Source: Sinohyriopsis cumingii
Lineage: Eukaryota; Mollusca; Bivalvia; Unionida; Unionidae
Assembly: GCA_028554795.2 (NCBI GenBank)
Contig: CM068827.1
Coordinates: forward strand, 74,622,744-74,686,743
Length of the DNA stretch: 64,000 nucleotides
Direction: 5' to 3'
The notes beneath the pieces were generated by a model. The model ran no database searches. It was not told the DNA's origin and worked only from the letters and a program-made list of their open reading frames with translations. Within the stretch, counting starts at the first letter, position 1; every line of letters begins with the position of its first letter. Shown here piece after piece: positions 10,903 through 25,000 of this stretch. The position numbers were made by a program, and so were the translations under genes.

Positions 10903-11501
10903 GAAGTATTAGTTAGATGAGCGATTAAGGTGGGTTTGAATTTGGTAGGACCTTATTGGTGGAGTTTAGAGGCTGTAACCAGCAATTATTGAGCCGAAGG
11001 TCTGTAGATTTCATAATCATCTTGACAGATCATGTGGGAATCTGCTGTTTAACTGTTGCCTAAATCTGAAAAGCTCAAACGCTATTTGTACAATCCGTCA
11101 GCTCCTTCTTAACACAAAACAATATTCCCCTTTTGGCATCCCATTTTAGCAGTCTCCTATCGATTTTGTCTCTAATTGTTAGTTTTTTTTTTATATTATT
11201 ATATCCGCAGTTGTTTCCGTTGTAATGCGTGGGTTTGATATGCCGTTCGAGTTGAGATAGCATTATTCCCACACTTATTAAATAAAAAATTGGATCTCTA
11301 TATGTCGCATAGGGGAATATCTTTCACAAGCTTTAACAGGTTCTGAAGGAACGAGACAATAAAAGGACAATGATGACATTGTCTTATCACAAGTTATGGA
11401 TCACATTGATTATGCCTAGCCTGCCAATCTGTCTGTCTCTTTGCCTCTTTGATGCTTTCAGTGATCATGCTGGAGCAATGTTTACTATGTAATGATTATT
11501 A

Positions 11502-11502
<1 letters not shown>
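10903..11502. other. Shared AT-rich block, no gene seen
   Basis: Matches D at about 50680-51240 and, in part, C at about 36370-36640. No coding or RNA signal is visible. Confidence 0.45.

Positions 11503-11571
<69 letters not shown>
11503..11571. repeat. (TA)n microsatellite
   Basis: About 34 uninterrupted TA dinucleotides. Confidence 0.95.
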
Positions 11572-11574
<3 letters not shown>

Positions 11575-12049
11575 AATGGACGGATAGAGAATGCAATGGA
11601 TGATATATGTACGGCATCATCATCCTTGTTCAGTTTTAATTAAGCGTAATCATTAAGTTTTTGTTAAGTGAATTATTTTTAATAGGGCCATTATAAAGAA
11701 AAATTACATATGTTCTTGGAGGTTAAGCCACGTGGAAACTATGATAACACCCGACGCTTTGAAGAATGATGGCGAAGGAAAGGGAATATATAGCTAATTA
11801 TACATTCTATGTTGTGGAAAATATATTTGACGTTGACGTTCGTTTTATGTTGCTAATTCTAGATAACACAACTGAGTTTTCATACCATGTTCCTGGTTTT
11901 CTTTTGACTTTTTAATATGACTTGAGAGTCGATGATTCATTGTGTACCATGTCAACTCTTTAACAATTGCATTTCAAATGTTCCTTATGAAGAAGTTCAA
12001 GTACAAGGAAAGCTCCACGTGAAAATGGTGAAAAAGATGTTAATGGACA
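11572..12049. other. Shared block upstream of the LTR end
   Basis: Corresponds to B 19330-19640, C 36600-37030 and D 51270-51680 (landmarks such as TTCTATGTTGTGG and ATTTCAAATGTTCCTTATGA). The corresponding plus-strand text is open in B and D but interrupted in A and C. It was not identified. Confidence 0.4.
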
Positions 12050-12728
12050 GGACATTGCAAGACAGCCTTCACAATGCCATTGTGATACATTCATGACTAC
12101 TGGTACTTCAACGCATTCAAGGATCTTGGTAAATCAGCACCTTCAGCAGCGGCATTTCTTTTTGAACAATCTAAATTTTTGGACTTGTGATCGAACCTTA
12201 AGATAATTTTGGATTTAAATGATACGTTGTTTCTATAACTTCATTTTATAAATTGAAGAATTAAATTATTTTAATTTTACAGAACTTCAGTCAAATTTGG
12301 GACACATACGGGATTCCAAATGGACGAAAACCTTTTTGAAAGTTATTTCAATTTATGTTTGAACTGTAAATTCATTTTCGTAATGGTTATAATCCTCGGC
12401 ACTGTAATTTCAAATATTTTGACAATCTAGAGTGAAACCAATAACCTTTCCTAATGTCATCCAAAGTGGATAACTTTGTTTCAAATTCTACCTAGGAAGG
12501 GTGTGAGTCTTTAAAACAGGAGGGATTGATCGGTTTATGCAAGCATTATTCTATTCCGGACGTAAAGCATATTCCGTAAAAGACGAAGTAAGAAATAAAA
12601 GAGTTCAGACACAAGTTTGAAAGTTATTAAATGTCACAACATTGCAAAGAGAAGATAGGCAAATTCAAACGCAAAAGAGAAAGTAGGAAAATTAAATTAA
12701 ATACAAATCAGATAGAGGAAAAGGAGGT

Positions 12729-12783
<55 letters not shown>

Positions 12784-13161
12784 AAAAGCGTTAGATTCAA
12801 AGAATTAGAAATGACTAGCTGAGAGCACTCCCTCTTTAGAAACAAGTTCTAGTTTGGCGTTTGCAGGAAATATTTGGTTACTGCCCCTTTAAATGAAAAA
12901 AGTAGATCTATATTTTCATTATTTTGAGAATAATGGTAGAGATTTGCAGTGGCCAAAAGAACATTAGACTTTCCTATTACCATATGTCATTATTGACAAA
13001 TCTCGTGATGTCTACACTTCACTGTCGGTACACGAAAGTACCATTAATCATGTGATTAAAGGAGACATGTTAAACGGTTATAACTTGGTATCTGATGCAG
13101 ACTGTGGAAAAGAAACCGGAAAACACATATCACATTTGGAAGCGAAAAGAACTACCGACTG
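12050..13161 (+). mobile_element. Gypsy-type element: LTR end, primer site, leader and gag start, unit A
   Basis: 12050-12297 matches the 3' part of the LTRs of B and C. TGGGACACATACGGGATT at 12298-12315 sits where C has a good proline-tRNA primer site and is a decayed form of it. A leader follows, holding a GA tract at 12731-12779. From about 12940 come gag remnants, including text homologous to the Trp-Lys-Arg-rich region of C at 38000. The element is cut at a TA tract at 13162. All frames are broken. Confidence 0.6.
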
Positions 13162-13755
<594 letters not shown>

Positions 13756-14244
13756 AGTGTGTTTGACGAAGTGTGCTCTGATGAAGCTGGTGTGCAAAGT
13801 GACACTAAACGAGAGAGAGAGAGACAGAGAGAGATATTAAATCTTGTATTAAAAGATAAAACAATCCATTCACAAGAGGAAAGACGCAGAAGGACAAGCC
13901 AAGATTCAAGGCATAGTAAGAAATTCCACTACGTTAGGAGGACACTTTGATCTTATTTAATTGGACGCTTAAAATGATGCCTTGCTGGTTAGGTTAATGA
14001 AACAGAGGAAGCGAAGAACAAAACGTTTCAAACATGCACCTCTTTTTTGCGTTCCCAGCTGCAGCAATGAAGACAGACAGAAGAAACATTCCATATTGGA
14101 AAGCATCCAAAATACAAAATTTACACAATATCAATTTCATCTTCAAAGTAGAATGAAAATGGTTGGTAGAACTGGAATAATGGTATACGATAGTATTATC
14201 ATATATAGTTTGGAACCCTTTAAGGAAAACAAAATGACAGATTC

Positions 14245-14312
14245 GGTTTATTTTACAAAGCGCTTTATTTTCACATGTCACATTTACATCAACGGTTTTG
14301 TCACTGTCGTAT
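14245..14312 (-). terminator. Terminal non-coding exon and poly(A) signal of peptide gene B
   Basis: Acceptor TTGTTCTTTCAG with AG at 14314-14313, exon from 14312, and AATAAA at 14269-14264 followed shortly by a second AATAAA. Same arrangement as copy A. The 3' UTR intron here is 1137 bp. Confidence 0.6.
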
Positions 14313-15465
14313 CTGAAAGAACAAAAGGATAATTTCATTTTAACTTAACTGCATCCTGTATTCGTAACCATATACTGATGATAAGCATGCATAAACGTGA
14401 AGGAAATATGGTTCACAATATTACTCCTCCATACTTTAAGCCAGTCAGCCTTAAAAGGTTCAGGCATAAATCACCAATTATACGATTTGTCTCATTGGCA
14501 TTTAGATCAAGGAATATTTGTCATGGTGAATCAAAACTCAGGTATATTGGAACTATCGTGGTATTATATTCTTGGGCTGATTACCAGCATATAACGAGGT
14601 TAACCAACAAATGGAGCTAAACTGCGACACAAAGAGGCGAGAAAAATATGTGAGTTTCCCATACCGAAGATCTTAACAGGTGAACAAAATGAGATAAATG
14701 ATAATTTCAGTAGGAGGTATTAGGTTATCTTTAATCTATTTACACCCCCATCCCACCAAAGAAAACGGCCTGTCTTAAAATATTACCTATCATACTGGTT
14801 CTGGACAAACAGCTATCAATACCTCTTATTGTCCATAGAACTGAAGCGTCCAAGGTATCATCTCAAATTTAAATGAATGCATATAATTCGTTCTTCATAC
14901 TATCATGCCAAATGGGGGAGATATAATGACATAAAATATGCCACAATTAATTACAATTAACTTTTTTATTGTCAAAGTAATTACAACTGATTATTAGTTA
15001 ACCGTATAGATCCTTTAAAGATGTTTACACTGGGAGAGGGTTAACTTTCAGGATAGGTATGGTACTCAGTATCAATTTCAAGAGAGGAATCATAAGTTCA
15101 CCAGACTCGGAGTGAACAAAATATTTTATACATTTCGAGAATTTGACTAACGGGATACTAATTTGCAACTATTGACACTTCCAACTAGTAACTCGAACGA
15201 ATGAATTTATATGTTGAAGACTATAATAAAAAGAACTTTGTAGAAGAGAGATGATGCGTAATAAAAAAACGGAGAAGGCCCGATATAGGCAGAACATGGA
15301 GATTAAAAGGGTAACATCGCGATTTGGATGCTTAAGCAGTTACTCATGGCTTTTTGTTTATTTTTAAAGAACAGCTCATGCCATTATTGAGAAGGATATC
15401 CGGTAACAAACGGTATTTGAGGTAGAATAGTGAAAGCGAGATTATTTACCATAGAGATGCTAGTT

Positions 15466-15612
15466 TCAGTAATATATAGGAGAGACAAATATAGGACAGC
15501 ATCTAACAGATCTGGAATTGCTTCCATAAGGGTCATAAATTCCGCATGGTCCATCCTCCCTCTCTCTATTTAGACAGTACTGCCGGCATTGACAGAAATC
15601 AGGGAACAGGCC

Positions 15613-15648
<36 letters not shown>

Positions 15649-16427
15649 TGATGATGATGATAATAATAATATTAGTAGTAGTAGCAGTAGTAGTAGTAGT
15701 GTAGTAGAAGTATTAGTAATAATCAGCAGAAAAATAATGAGAATAATAATAACAATAGAAGCAATAAAAGAATAAGACGATGACGATAAAACATTAAGAT
15801 TAAAAATATGAATAAGAAGAAAACGAAGCAGAAGAAAAGAAGATAACGAAGCAAAAGAAAAACAGGTAGAAGAAGAATAGGAGATACAACATCAATACTT
15901 AAAGAAAAAAGATAAATCGACTCTTGTTGTTACATTCGATTATGTTCGAATATCCGTCTTTATTGCATTGTTTCCGACTTATCTGCTTCCGTATATTAAG
16001 TCTGAAACATTTGAACTCTCACATTGGTTTCTGTATTCACCACTCGAAACTACAATATAAACTGAGGTGATAATACTTTTCGACAATTCCGATTAGAAGA
16101 ACAATGTTGATCATCATGTCCATTATAATCAAAGTAAAGATGATCATGATGATGTTTCAGACAACGAAGAAACTGACTATATCAATCATTGTTAAAATAA
16201 TGATAGGTATATTGTGTCTTGTACTAAGGTCGACGATATTGTTCACACTAGGAATAAAAGTAAAGATAATTGAATGAACGAAGATCACAAATATGGTAAT
16301 GACAAAGATGACTACGAAAGCATGTAACAGTCGTATCACTAAAATCATAATTACCTTGAGCTGCAGAGAAGTGGATGACCATCAGACTGCAAACGAGGAA
16401 AAAGGTAAAGATGGATGCCTTTGACAT
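15466..16427 (-). CDS. Six-cysteine secreted peptide, copy B (intact, longer C-terminus)
   Basis: Coding exons 16427-16355 (73 nt) and 15611-15466 (146 nt), with a 743-bp phase-1 intron (GT at 16354-16353, AG at 15613-15612). The product is 72 residues. The signal peptide differs from copy A at one visible residue (Thr for Ile at position 8). All six cysteines are kept at the same spacing up to the final CC. A 15-bp in-frame insertion after CCPI adds five residues, so the tail reads CCPIFVSPIYY. The mature part differs from A at several positions around the first three cysteines (CQCRQYC here, CPCRRYC in A), and its net charge is about zero. A TATA box is at 16487-16495, and the 3' UTR donor at 15449 is again 16 nt past the stop. 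Function is unknown. Confidence 0.78.
15612..15728. repeat. Trinucleotide microsatellite at the intron 1 acceptor, copy B
   Basis: AAT, ATG and AGT runs on the plus strand. On the coding strand ATT repeats lead straight into the TAG acceptor. Confidence 0.9.
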
Positions 16428-16486
16428 CTTTGCTCTGTTTATTTGTACAAATTGAGCTTGAATAGCTGTGAGTTCACGCTAAATTG

Positions 16487-16495
16487 CTATTTATA
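16487..16495 (-). promoter_or_regulatory. TATA box of peptide gene B
   Basis: TATAAATAG on the minus strand, at nearly the same distance from the ATG as in copy A and with the same conserved flanks. Confidence 0.75.
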
Positions 16496-16499
16496 CAAA

Positions 16500-17785
<1,286 letters not shown>

Positions 17786-18252
17786 CGATCGGTAGATCAG
17801 ACGGAGTGAAATTATCATAACACTGTTATTTCTTCCGATTAAGCACGGTTGATGACGGGATTTCTTATGATATACCTGCAGGGTAAGTAAGGAACAAGGA
17901 CAAAATACGAATTAGGTACAATAAACATGTCTCATATTATTAAATGATTTGGAAGAAAAGCACACATTTAAAGGCTTGATTTTTTTTTTACCTCATTAGC
18001 ATCTGCAGAATACCTGGAAAAAGGTAATGTTATTGTTCAGATAATTAAGATGTGATATACAACTAGTCACACATATATAAGTCTATATGAAGGATCCTAA
18101 TTGCAACGTTTTTCTAACGTGACTTGGAAACTAATAATTGCTTTAAATGTTTCATGGCAATATTTTCAATTAGTTACGTGAATCGGAATACATACTTATA
18201 TAGCTTGTCGTTTCATTTTGCACTTTTATCTCCAATAAATGCTTTTCTTTAA

Positions 18253-18323
18253 ATAGCATTGATGATCGTTAGCAATACAAATGTCTATTCTTGCTTTCTT
18301 TCTTTTCTTTTTCTTTCATTCAT

Positions 18324-18371
<48 letters not shown>

Positions 18372-18373
18372 TT
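18253..18373. repeat. Single core plus (CTTT)n tract, unit B
   Basis: One copy of the core at about 18253 followed by one CTTT tract. This is the simple state of the satellite that is expanded about eightfold in A. Confidence 0.9.
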
Positions 18374-19780
18374 GTAATGCGAATAGTAATTTATCCTTCA
18401 AATACGAGTATCGCCAGTGTCATCAAAAGAGCACTCAACACCCTAGTATGGATTAATCATCAAACATATTTTTGCTTCCTCCTGCTGTGTTAAAATCAAA
18501 TATAAATACGTCATATGCTTGCAACATTAAGACTAATGTTAAGTATATTAAACAGACACTGATTTCATAGAAATGAATAGATTCATAAGGAAGAAATAGT
18601 TTTTTAAATCTCATTTTTCAATTAACAGCACATAACTAACTAAATGATCATAATCTCAGCATGCTTTTGACCCAAATACAAATGAAACTGGTAGTTGTCC
18701 AATTTCGAGAAAGGAGTTAAAGCACTAAAAAAAACCCCAGCAGATTTCGTGGTACATGCTTATCTAAATGAAAATGTCTGAATACATGGACAGTTGCACT
18801 TTATAATTTATCAGAGAATTCCTGACATTCAATGAGACAGAGATCATACACGTTCACAGTTATTACCATAGATAAAAAGGTCATTATACTACATTTAAAT
18901 CACGAATGAAAGAACAACATAAAAGACTTTTATGAAATATGGAATAATGCAAATATTACTATTAAATGCGTATAATTAATATCGTCGATTGAACTCGATG
19001 GTTTACTTCCTACAATAAACGAATGAGAATATAGTTTCTTGTTAATAGTATTGTCCATGCTCTCTCTATTTTTATTGTCAGAAACGTTTTCTTTAAAGTA
19101 ATCTTTTGAGGTTATTATCATGAGTTTCTTTACCTAATGATATCTAAATTCAATATTTTTCGAATCATGATTTATATCAAACACAACTGAGTTTTTGTTT
19201 GCTCCTAAAATGATAATCGGTATAAAGACAAGAGTTGACCGTCAATACAAACATTTTGGATACAGAGGCTATTTGTGCTTAACAATTAGATGAGATATTT
19301 ATAGTATCGTTATGGTTGCGCATTTTATATTTTGCATAATATTGTATTTTTTAAATTGAACCATTTTTTGTATTCTCGCATGTTCGGGAAAGCCAAACCA
19401 GGTGGAAACCTTGATTACAGCATATGCGTTCGTAAAGAAGAATTCCGTAAGGTTCATTCCACGTTCTATGTTGTGGGAAATGTATTGAGTGTGACGTTCG
19501 TTTTGTGTTGTACAATGTGTTCCTTTGTTTTCTTGGCTTGATCTTGTTTATATGATTTGAGAGTTAAACGTTTATTGGATGACAACTGTTCAATGGCTGA
19601 ATTTCAAATGTTTCTGACGATGAAGTTTTTTTTTTTACGAGGAAAACTGTACGAGAGAAAGGTGAATTGAAAGAATTTTATAAGGCGATAATATCTGCAA
19701 CTTAGTGGGGACATGTACATAACATTCATTAAAATAGTAATGCAACACGGGAGACCAAGATACTGCAAAAGCATACGTGC
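18374..19780. other. Shared flank, no gene seen
   Basis: 18374-18600 parallels 7380-7600 in A and 47935-48140 in D. The stretch near 19330-19540 is open on the plus strand and parallels D at 51384-51596, but the two share few residues. Not identified. Confidence 0.4.
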
Positions 19781-20155
19781 ATTTAAAGATGCAAAAAGGT
19801 GACAGTAAATGTAAGCTTATTTGAAGGTAATAAATGAGTCGAATCTTTTAGAGGTTTTATTGACATAAAAATAGGTGATGCATTCATGTAACACATCCAT
19901 AATGCTAAATCTTTCAACCATAATACAAAAATATATGCAGTTCTAACAGGTAGATTTCGTCAGTTTACGATGAAAGGAATTAAAATAAAATTCAGAGAAA
20001 ATTGAAAAGATTAAAAGAAATGTTGCTTGTATTTATGTTATTTATATTTTAAATATACTAATATATATGGGAGTATACATTTGTCAGCATATTCATTCAC
20101 AAAACAACATACAGAGACACATACATATCTATACTGCACATTCATATATACACAC

Positions 20156-20215
<60 letters not shown>

Positions 20216-20224
20216 GTCTATCTA

Positions 20225-20257
<33 letters not shown>

Positions 20258-20267
20258 TTATCTATCC

Positions 20268-20334
<67 letters not shown>

Positions 20335-21021
20335 GCGGTAAATGGATGCGATGCATGGAGAATTTAGTTTCAGCAGGCATCTTTGACTTAAGGCCATTAA
20401 TTATGTTTATCCGGATGGTTTCAAATTCTGCCACGAGTTAAATCCGGCTTATGCAGTGACGAATCGCAATATCGTTTACACGTATCTTCGACGAAAGAGA
20501 GAAAGATGGTCTGATACAAGTGTTATGTATATCTGAATTGTGTGTTTGACATTTGATCCATGAAAGTAGATCATCTTTTTACATAGAACTACCAAGGTGT
20601 GTGGATTAGTTTTAAACTCATCATTGATAATGAATCTGCAAACAGGTATAGGGATAATTTTCTGATTGGATGGTATTGGTTGTATTTCCAGTTAAGTCAG
20701 GTAGTGTGAAATAAGTCACATTTAAAGATGCAAAAAGGTGACAGTAAATGTAAGCTTATTTGAAGGTAATAAATGAGTCGAATCTTTTAGAGGTTTTATT
20801 GACATAAAAATAGATGATGCATTCATGTAACACATTCATAATGCTAAATGCTAAATTCAGAGAAAATTGAAAAGATTAACAGAAATGTTGCTTGTATTTA
20901 TGTTATTTATATTTTAAATATACTAATATATATGGGAATATACATTTGTCAGCATATTCATTCACAAAACAACATACAGAGACACATACATACCTATACT
21001 GCACATTCATATATACACACA

Positions 21022-21070
<49 letters not shown>

Positions 21071-21458
21071 GTCTGTCTGTCTGTCTGTCTATCTATTTAT
21101 ATATCTATCTACACATCACGGTAAATGAATGCGATGCACGGAGAAGTTAGTTTCAATAGGCATCTTTGACTTAAGACCATTAATTATGTTTGCCCGGATG
21201 GTTTCAAATTCTGCCACGAGTTAAATCCGGCTTATGCAGTGACGAATCGCAATATCGTTTACACGTATCTTCGACGAAAGAGAGAAAGATGGTCTGATAC
21301 AAGTGTTATGTATATCTGAATTGTGTGTTTGACATTTGATCCATGAAAGTAGATCATCTTTTTACATAGAACTACCAAGGTGTGGATTGGAATAATTTTC
21401 TGATTGGATGGTATTGGTTGTATTTCCAGTTAAGGCAGGTAGTGTGAAATAAGTCACA
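19781..21458. repeat. Local tandem duplication carrying (TATC)n tracts
   Basis: The text ATTTAAAGATGCAAAAAGGT starts at 19781 and again at 20720, and both arms run to GTAGTGTGAAATAAGTCACA. Each arm holds TATC repeats with TGTC blocks (about 20154-20335 and 21021-21110) and the first part of an LTR. The second arm lacks a stretch of about 90-100 bp and has a shorter TATC tract. The ORFs here are Tyr/Leu/Ser/Ile runs and are not genes. Confidence 0.85.
20521..20719 (+). mobile_element. Truncated LTR start within the local duplication
   Basis: Starts TGTTATGTATATCTG, as do the other LTRs, and stops at the duplication junction. It is the first-arm copy of the LTR that is complete from 21304. Confidence 0.6.
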
Positions 21459-22001
21459 TGGATGCATTGCGACATATGATCGTAAAAGAGTAACGGATAT
21501 GTATATAAAGAGAGAATGGGTATAATTATTCTTATTTCAAGTTTCCTAGCATTATTCATATGTTGATATCAGGCTGCATATGTATCTTGTCTTGTGTTTA
21601 GATTTAATTTCAGTGTAACCATTTTTTAAAATTATTTATCGTAATTAGTAAGAGCTCATTCATATGACTGTCTCAACTAAAGCAACACTTTGGAGAGATT
21701 ATGATTACAATTCACGATATTCTTTACAATGGCACTGTAATACGTTTACGACCAATTACAATTTAGTACATTCAAGGATCTGGTACATCAACATTCAGAA
21801 CATGGGATTTGATCTGAACACTATATGATTTTTTACTTGTGATATAACTTTTAGGATTATTTTGGATTTTAGTCATAAAAATCGTAGTTACTGTTTGATT
21901 TGGACTTTATAACTTATTAAATTCTTTGCGAAGTTGAACATGGCTTATTCATTTCGCTGCTTTCGGTTACTAAGTTTAAGATCCTAGAGTCATATTAGAA
22001 A
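21304..22001 (+). mobile_element. 5' LTR of the gypsy-type element, unit B
   Basis: About 700 bp, from TGTTATGTATATCTG to text ending AAGTTTAAGATCCTAGAGTC, followed directly by a primer-site-like sequence. A TATATAAAG promoter motif lies near 21502. It is degenerate and lacks a clear CA end. Confidence 0.65.
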
Positions 22002-25000
22002 TAGAGGGGTCGTCCAGGACATCAATTGGTTTCATTTTTCGGAAAGAAATTTAATTTGTTTTGAAATATAATTCAGACTGTTTTGGAGGTGTCTTTATCT
22101 TTGGTATTTTAATTTCAAATACTTGAAAAATCTATAGTGAAACCAACAAGGTTTAAAGGGTTCATCCAACGTGGAGAACTTGTTTTAAATCCTACACTGG
22201 GAGGGTAAGAGTCTTTAAAAATGGACGCAGTGACAGAGCTTTTCCAGACATTATTCTAGTTCGGTCGTAAAAACATGTTTAGTAAAAGAGGAATGAAAAC
22301 AGATTTTTAGACAATATTTGGTGGAAAATACAATCTAGTCTGTAAAGATTTGTTTAGTATATCTCTACCTGGCCCTAAAATTAAATGAAATGTAAAGAAT
22401 TGAAATTAAAAAAGTGGACTGTAAAAGAGTTAAGGAAGGTTTAGCTTCAACCAAAACTGATGGAAATCCATAACCAAACCTAAGAAAGAGAAAGGCAAAT
22501 CCAGAAAGGGAAGAAGAAAGAGAAGTGCAATTTCAAATTAAAGATAGGTAAATTCAGAGGAAAAGAAATTGGGACACACAGATGCATAGAGAAAAATAAC
22601 AATAAGAAAGCATTTTAGATTACAAGAATTAGAACTGACCAGCAGAAGACACTGCCCCTTTACACCCATGTTTAGGTTTTGATGTTACCAGAAAGAATAT
22701 ATTTGTACTCCCATTTAAGGAAAAAGAAATAGATTAACATTTTCCGTATTTTGAAAAAATTGGTGGAGATATGAAATGGCACAGACAACATTGAACTTTA
22801 TTATTACAATGCTTGTTTATTGGCAAATCTCGTGAAATCCACAATTCATTGTATGTACCAGAAAGTCGTAATTATCAAGTGGTAAAGGGTTGTATCATGA
22901 ACCGTTATGAACTGGTACTAGAGGCATATCACAAAAGATGCTGAAAGTGTCGAAAAGAAACTGGACACACTCATTTCGAATTTGCAAGCGAGAATCAACT
23001 AATGTTTGATAAGAGGTCCTCTGCCAAGAAAGTTGATGAAGACTATGGTTAACCTTAGGTAACTCATATTAGTTGAAGAATTGCCCCCATTACTGATGGT
23101 CGTGTTACATATTAGTTGAACAGTTCAAGAATTGCCCCCATTACTGATGGTCGTGTTACATATTAGTTGAACAGTTCAAGAATTGCCCCCATTATTGATG
23201 GTCGTGTTACATATTAGTTGAACAGTTCAAGAATTGCCCCCAACAGTTCAAGAATTGCCCCCTTTACTGATGGTCGTGTTACATATTAGTTGGACAGTTC
23301 AAGAATTGCCCCCTTTACTAATGGTCGTGTTACATATTAGTTGGACAGTTCAAGAATTGCCCCCATTACTGATGGTCGTGTTACATATTAGTTGAACAGT
23401 TCAAGAATTGCCCCCATTACTGATGGTCGTGTTGCATATTAGTTGAACAGTGCAAGAATTGCCCCCATTACTGATGTCACGACCTACCTTGATGAGCAAA
23501 GGATGAAACGTTTAGACTATTATTTATTGACTCAGAGAGGTTCATTTGTCACTAATTCTCTCATCTGTATTCTTAGCGACAAACCGTATCAGTCTCATAA
23601 TATTACTTCTAAAGCTCAGTCTAACACAAAATTGAGGAGTCAAACTTCTCATATGCGCATTTATTGCAAAATAAATGACACGTTATTTCTGATTGCTACC
23701 GATTGGCAAAGTAGCAACAGAATAAAAACAAAGCTATTCAAAATGTTATTATTTCTAAGAGGCCATTCCAAATCTTTCTTTTAATGTATTAGTTTTGTCA
23801 CAAAAATCTCAGTCTGATGTTATTATGGAAAAAAATATGAACCATTGTTTATGAAGGTTCTATATCAATGATTGGTGATTTTGCCAAGCCAATCCCTAAT
23901 AAATTATTAAGGGATATATGGGCATCTAAGGGTGTTCTATTAACAGACCATTTGCATTTGTCTGAGAAGTATTCTTATAGGGAAAATGTATTTATTCAAG
24001 AAGCTGGGTGCGGCTTTATTAATGGTTCTCTCCATTGTGACAATCTGTCATCAGGATTAGACTTAGGACACGTGACAGTGGGAACAGTATTTTCTTTACC
24101 TGTTGAGGGTATTCATGTTGTACAAGATAATGACCTAGCTGGAGGTTAAATCGCGGTTCATAACTGACAATCCTTGTTTGGATCAAAGAGTTGACCCTAC
24201 TGAAGATGAAATCTCTGATTTGTACATCGATTTTGAGGTAACTATAGCTATGCCAAACGACCTCTTACCTTGAGAACGGTGTTGATCAGAAATTATTCAT
24301 TTAGCTGACATTTTTATTGGCCAGTCTTTTGAAGTTGTCACTTTTGTTCTTGGTATGGAATAAGCAAGATATATTGGTCACAGTGATCCTCTTTCTTACT
24401 ATGCATTCTCTTTATTCTAATCAGGGTGCAAACATGAATCACTCGTTGCAGAACAGGACCAGGGTTCTGAGATTACATTTTCGTTTCAGAGGGCTATTAG
24501 TAAAACTGAAACCATACAAATGTTCTGTTTTTGTGTAAAAGCTGTGGTCCTTAATAGACATGGGAACCACTTTAGAGTGGTCAGTGAGCTATCCAATTGT
24601 TGTTCGTAAGTCGCATATACAAGCCATTCTTTCGCTAGCCCTTGTAGCTTCCTTTGCTTGGCATTTATACCTATCATAACATCTTCCGTGAATTTTATTC
24701 TTCCTAAATTTAAAATTGATGTTCTTAATAGTGTAGATTTTCTTACATTTGTCAGATGAAAGGAAAACCCAACCAAAAGAAACATAAGACTCTTGTGCAA
24801 CCTATTCCTGTATTTGACGTACCATTTATCAGAATAATGGTAGACCGTGTTGGTCTCTTACCTAAGACTACATCAGGAAACCAATACCTATTGATCATAG
24901 AACGTGCGTCCACACAGTTTCCAGAAGCACTTCTTTTAAGGAATATTACAACCAAAAGAAATTTAAAAGCTTTGAAAAAAGTTGGATTTTTGAAAACACT

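Noticed and set aside
13982-14338. Open frames on both strands around the terminal exon of copy B
   Set aside because: They overlap each other, are not kept open in other units, and cover the splice acceptor and poly(A) signal of the peptide gene.
20027-21150. Open frames across the TATC tracts
   Set aside because: Tyr/Leu/Ser/Ile repeats in overlapping frames, duplicated with the repeat arm.
23063-23480. Regular 51-bp repeats that could suggest a CRISPR-like array
   Set aside because: There are no unique spacers between repeats; the whole 51-bp unit repeats, and it lies inside a eukaryotic retrotransposon gag remnant.
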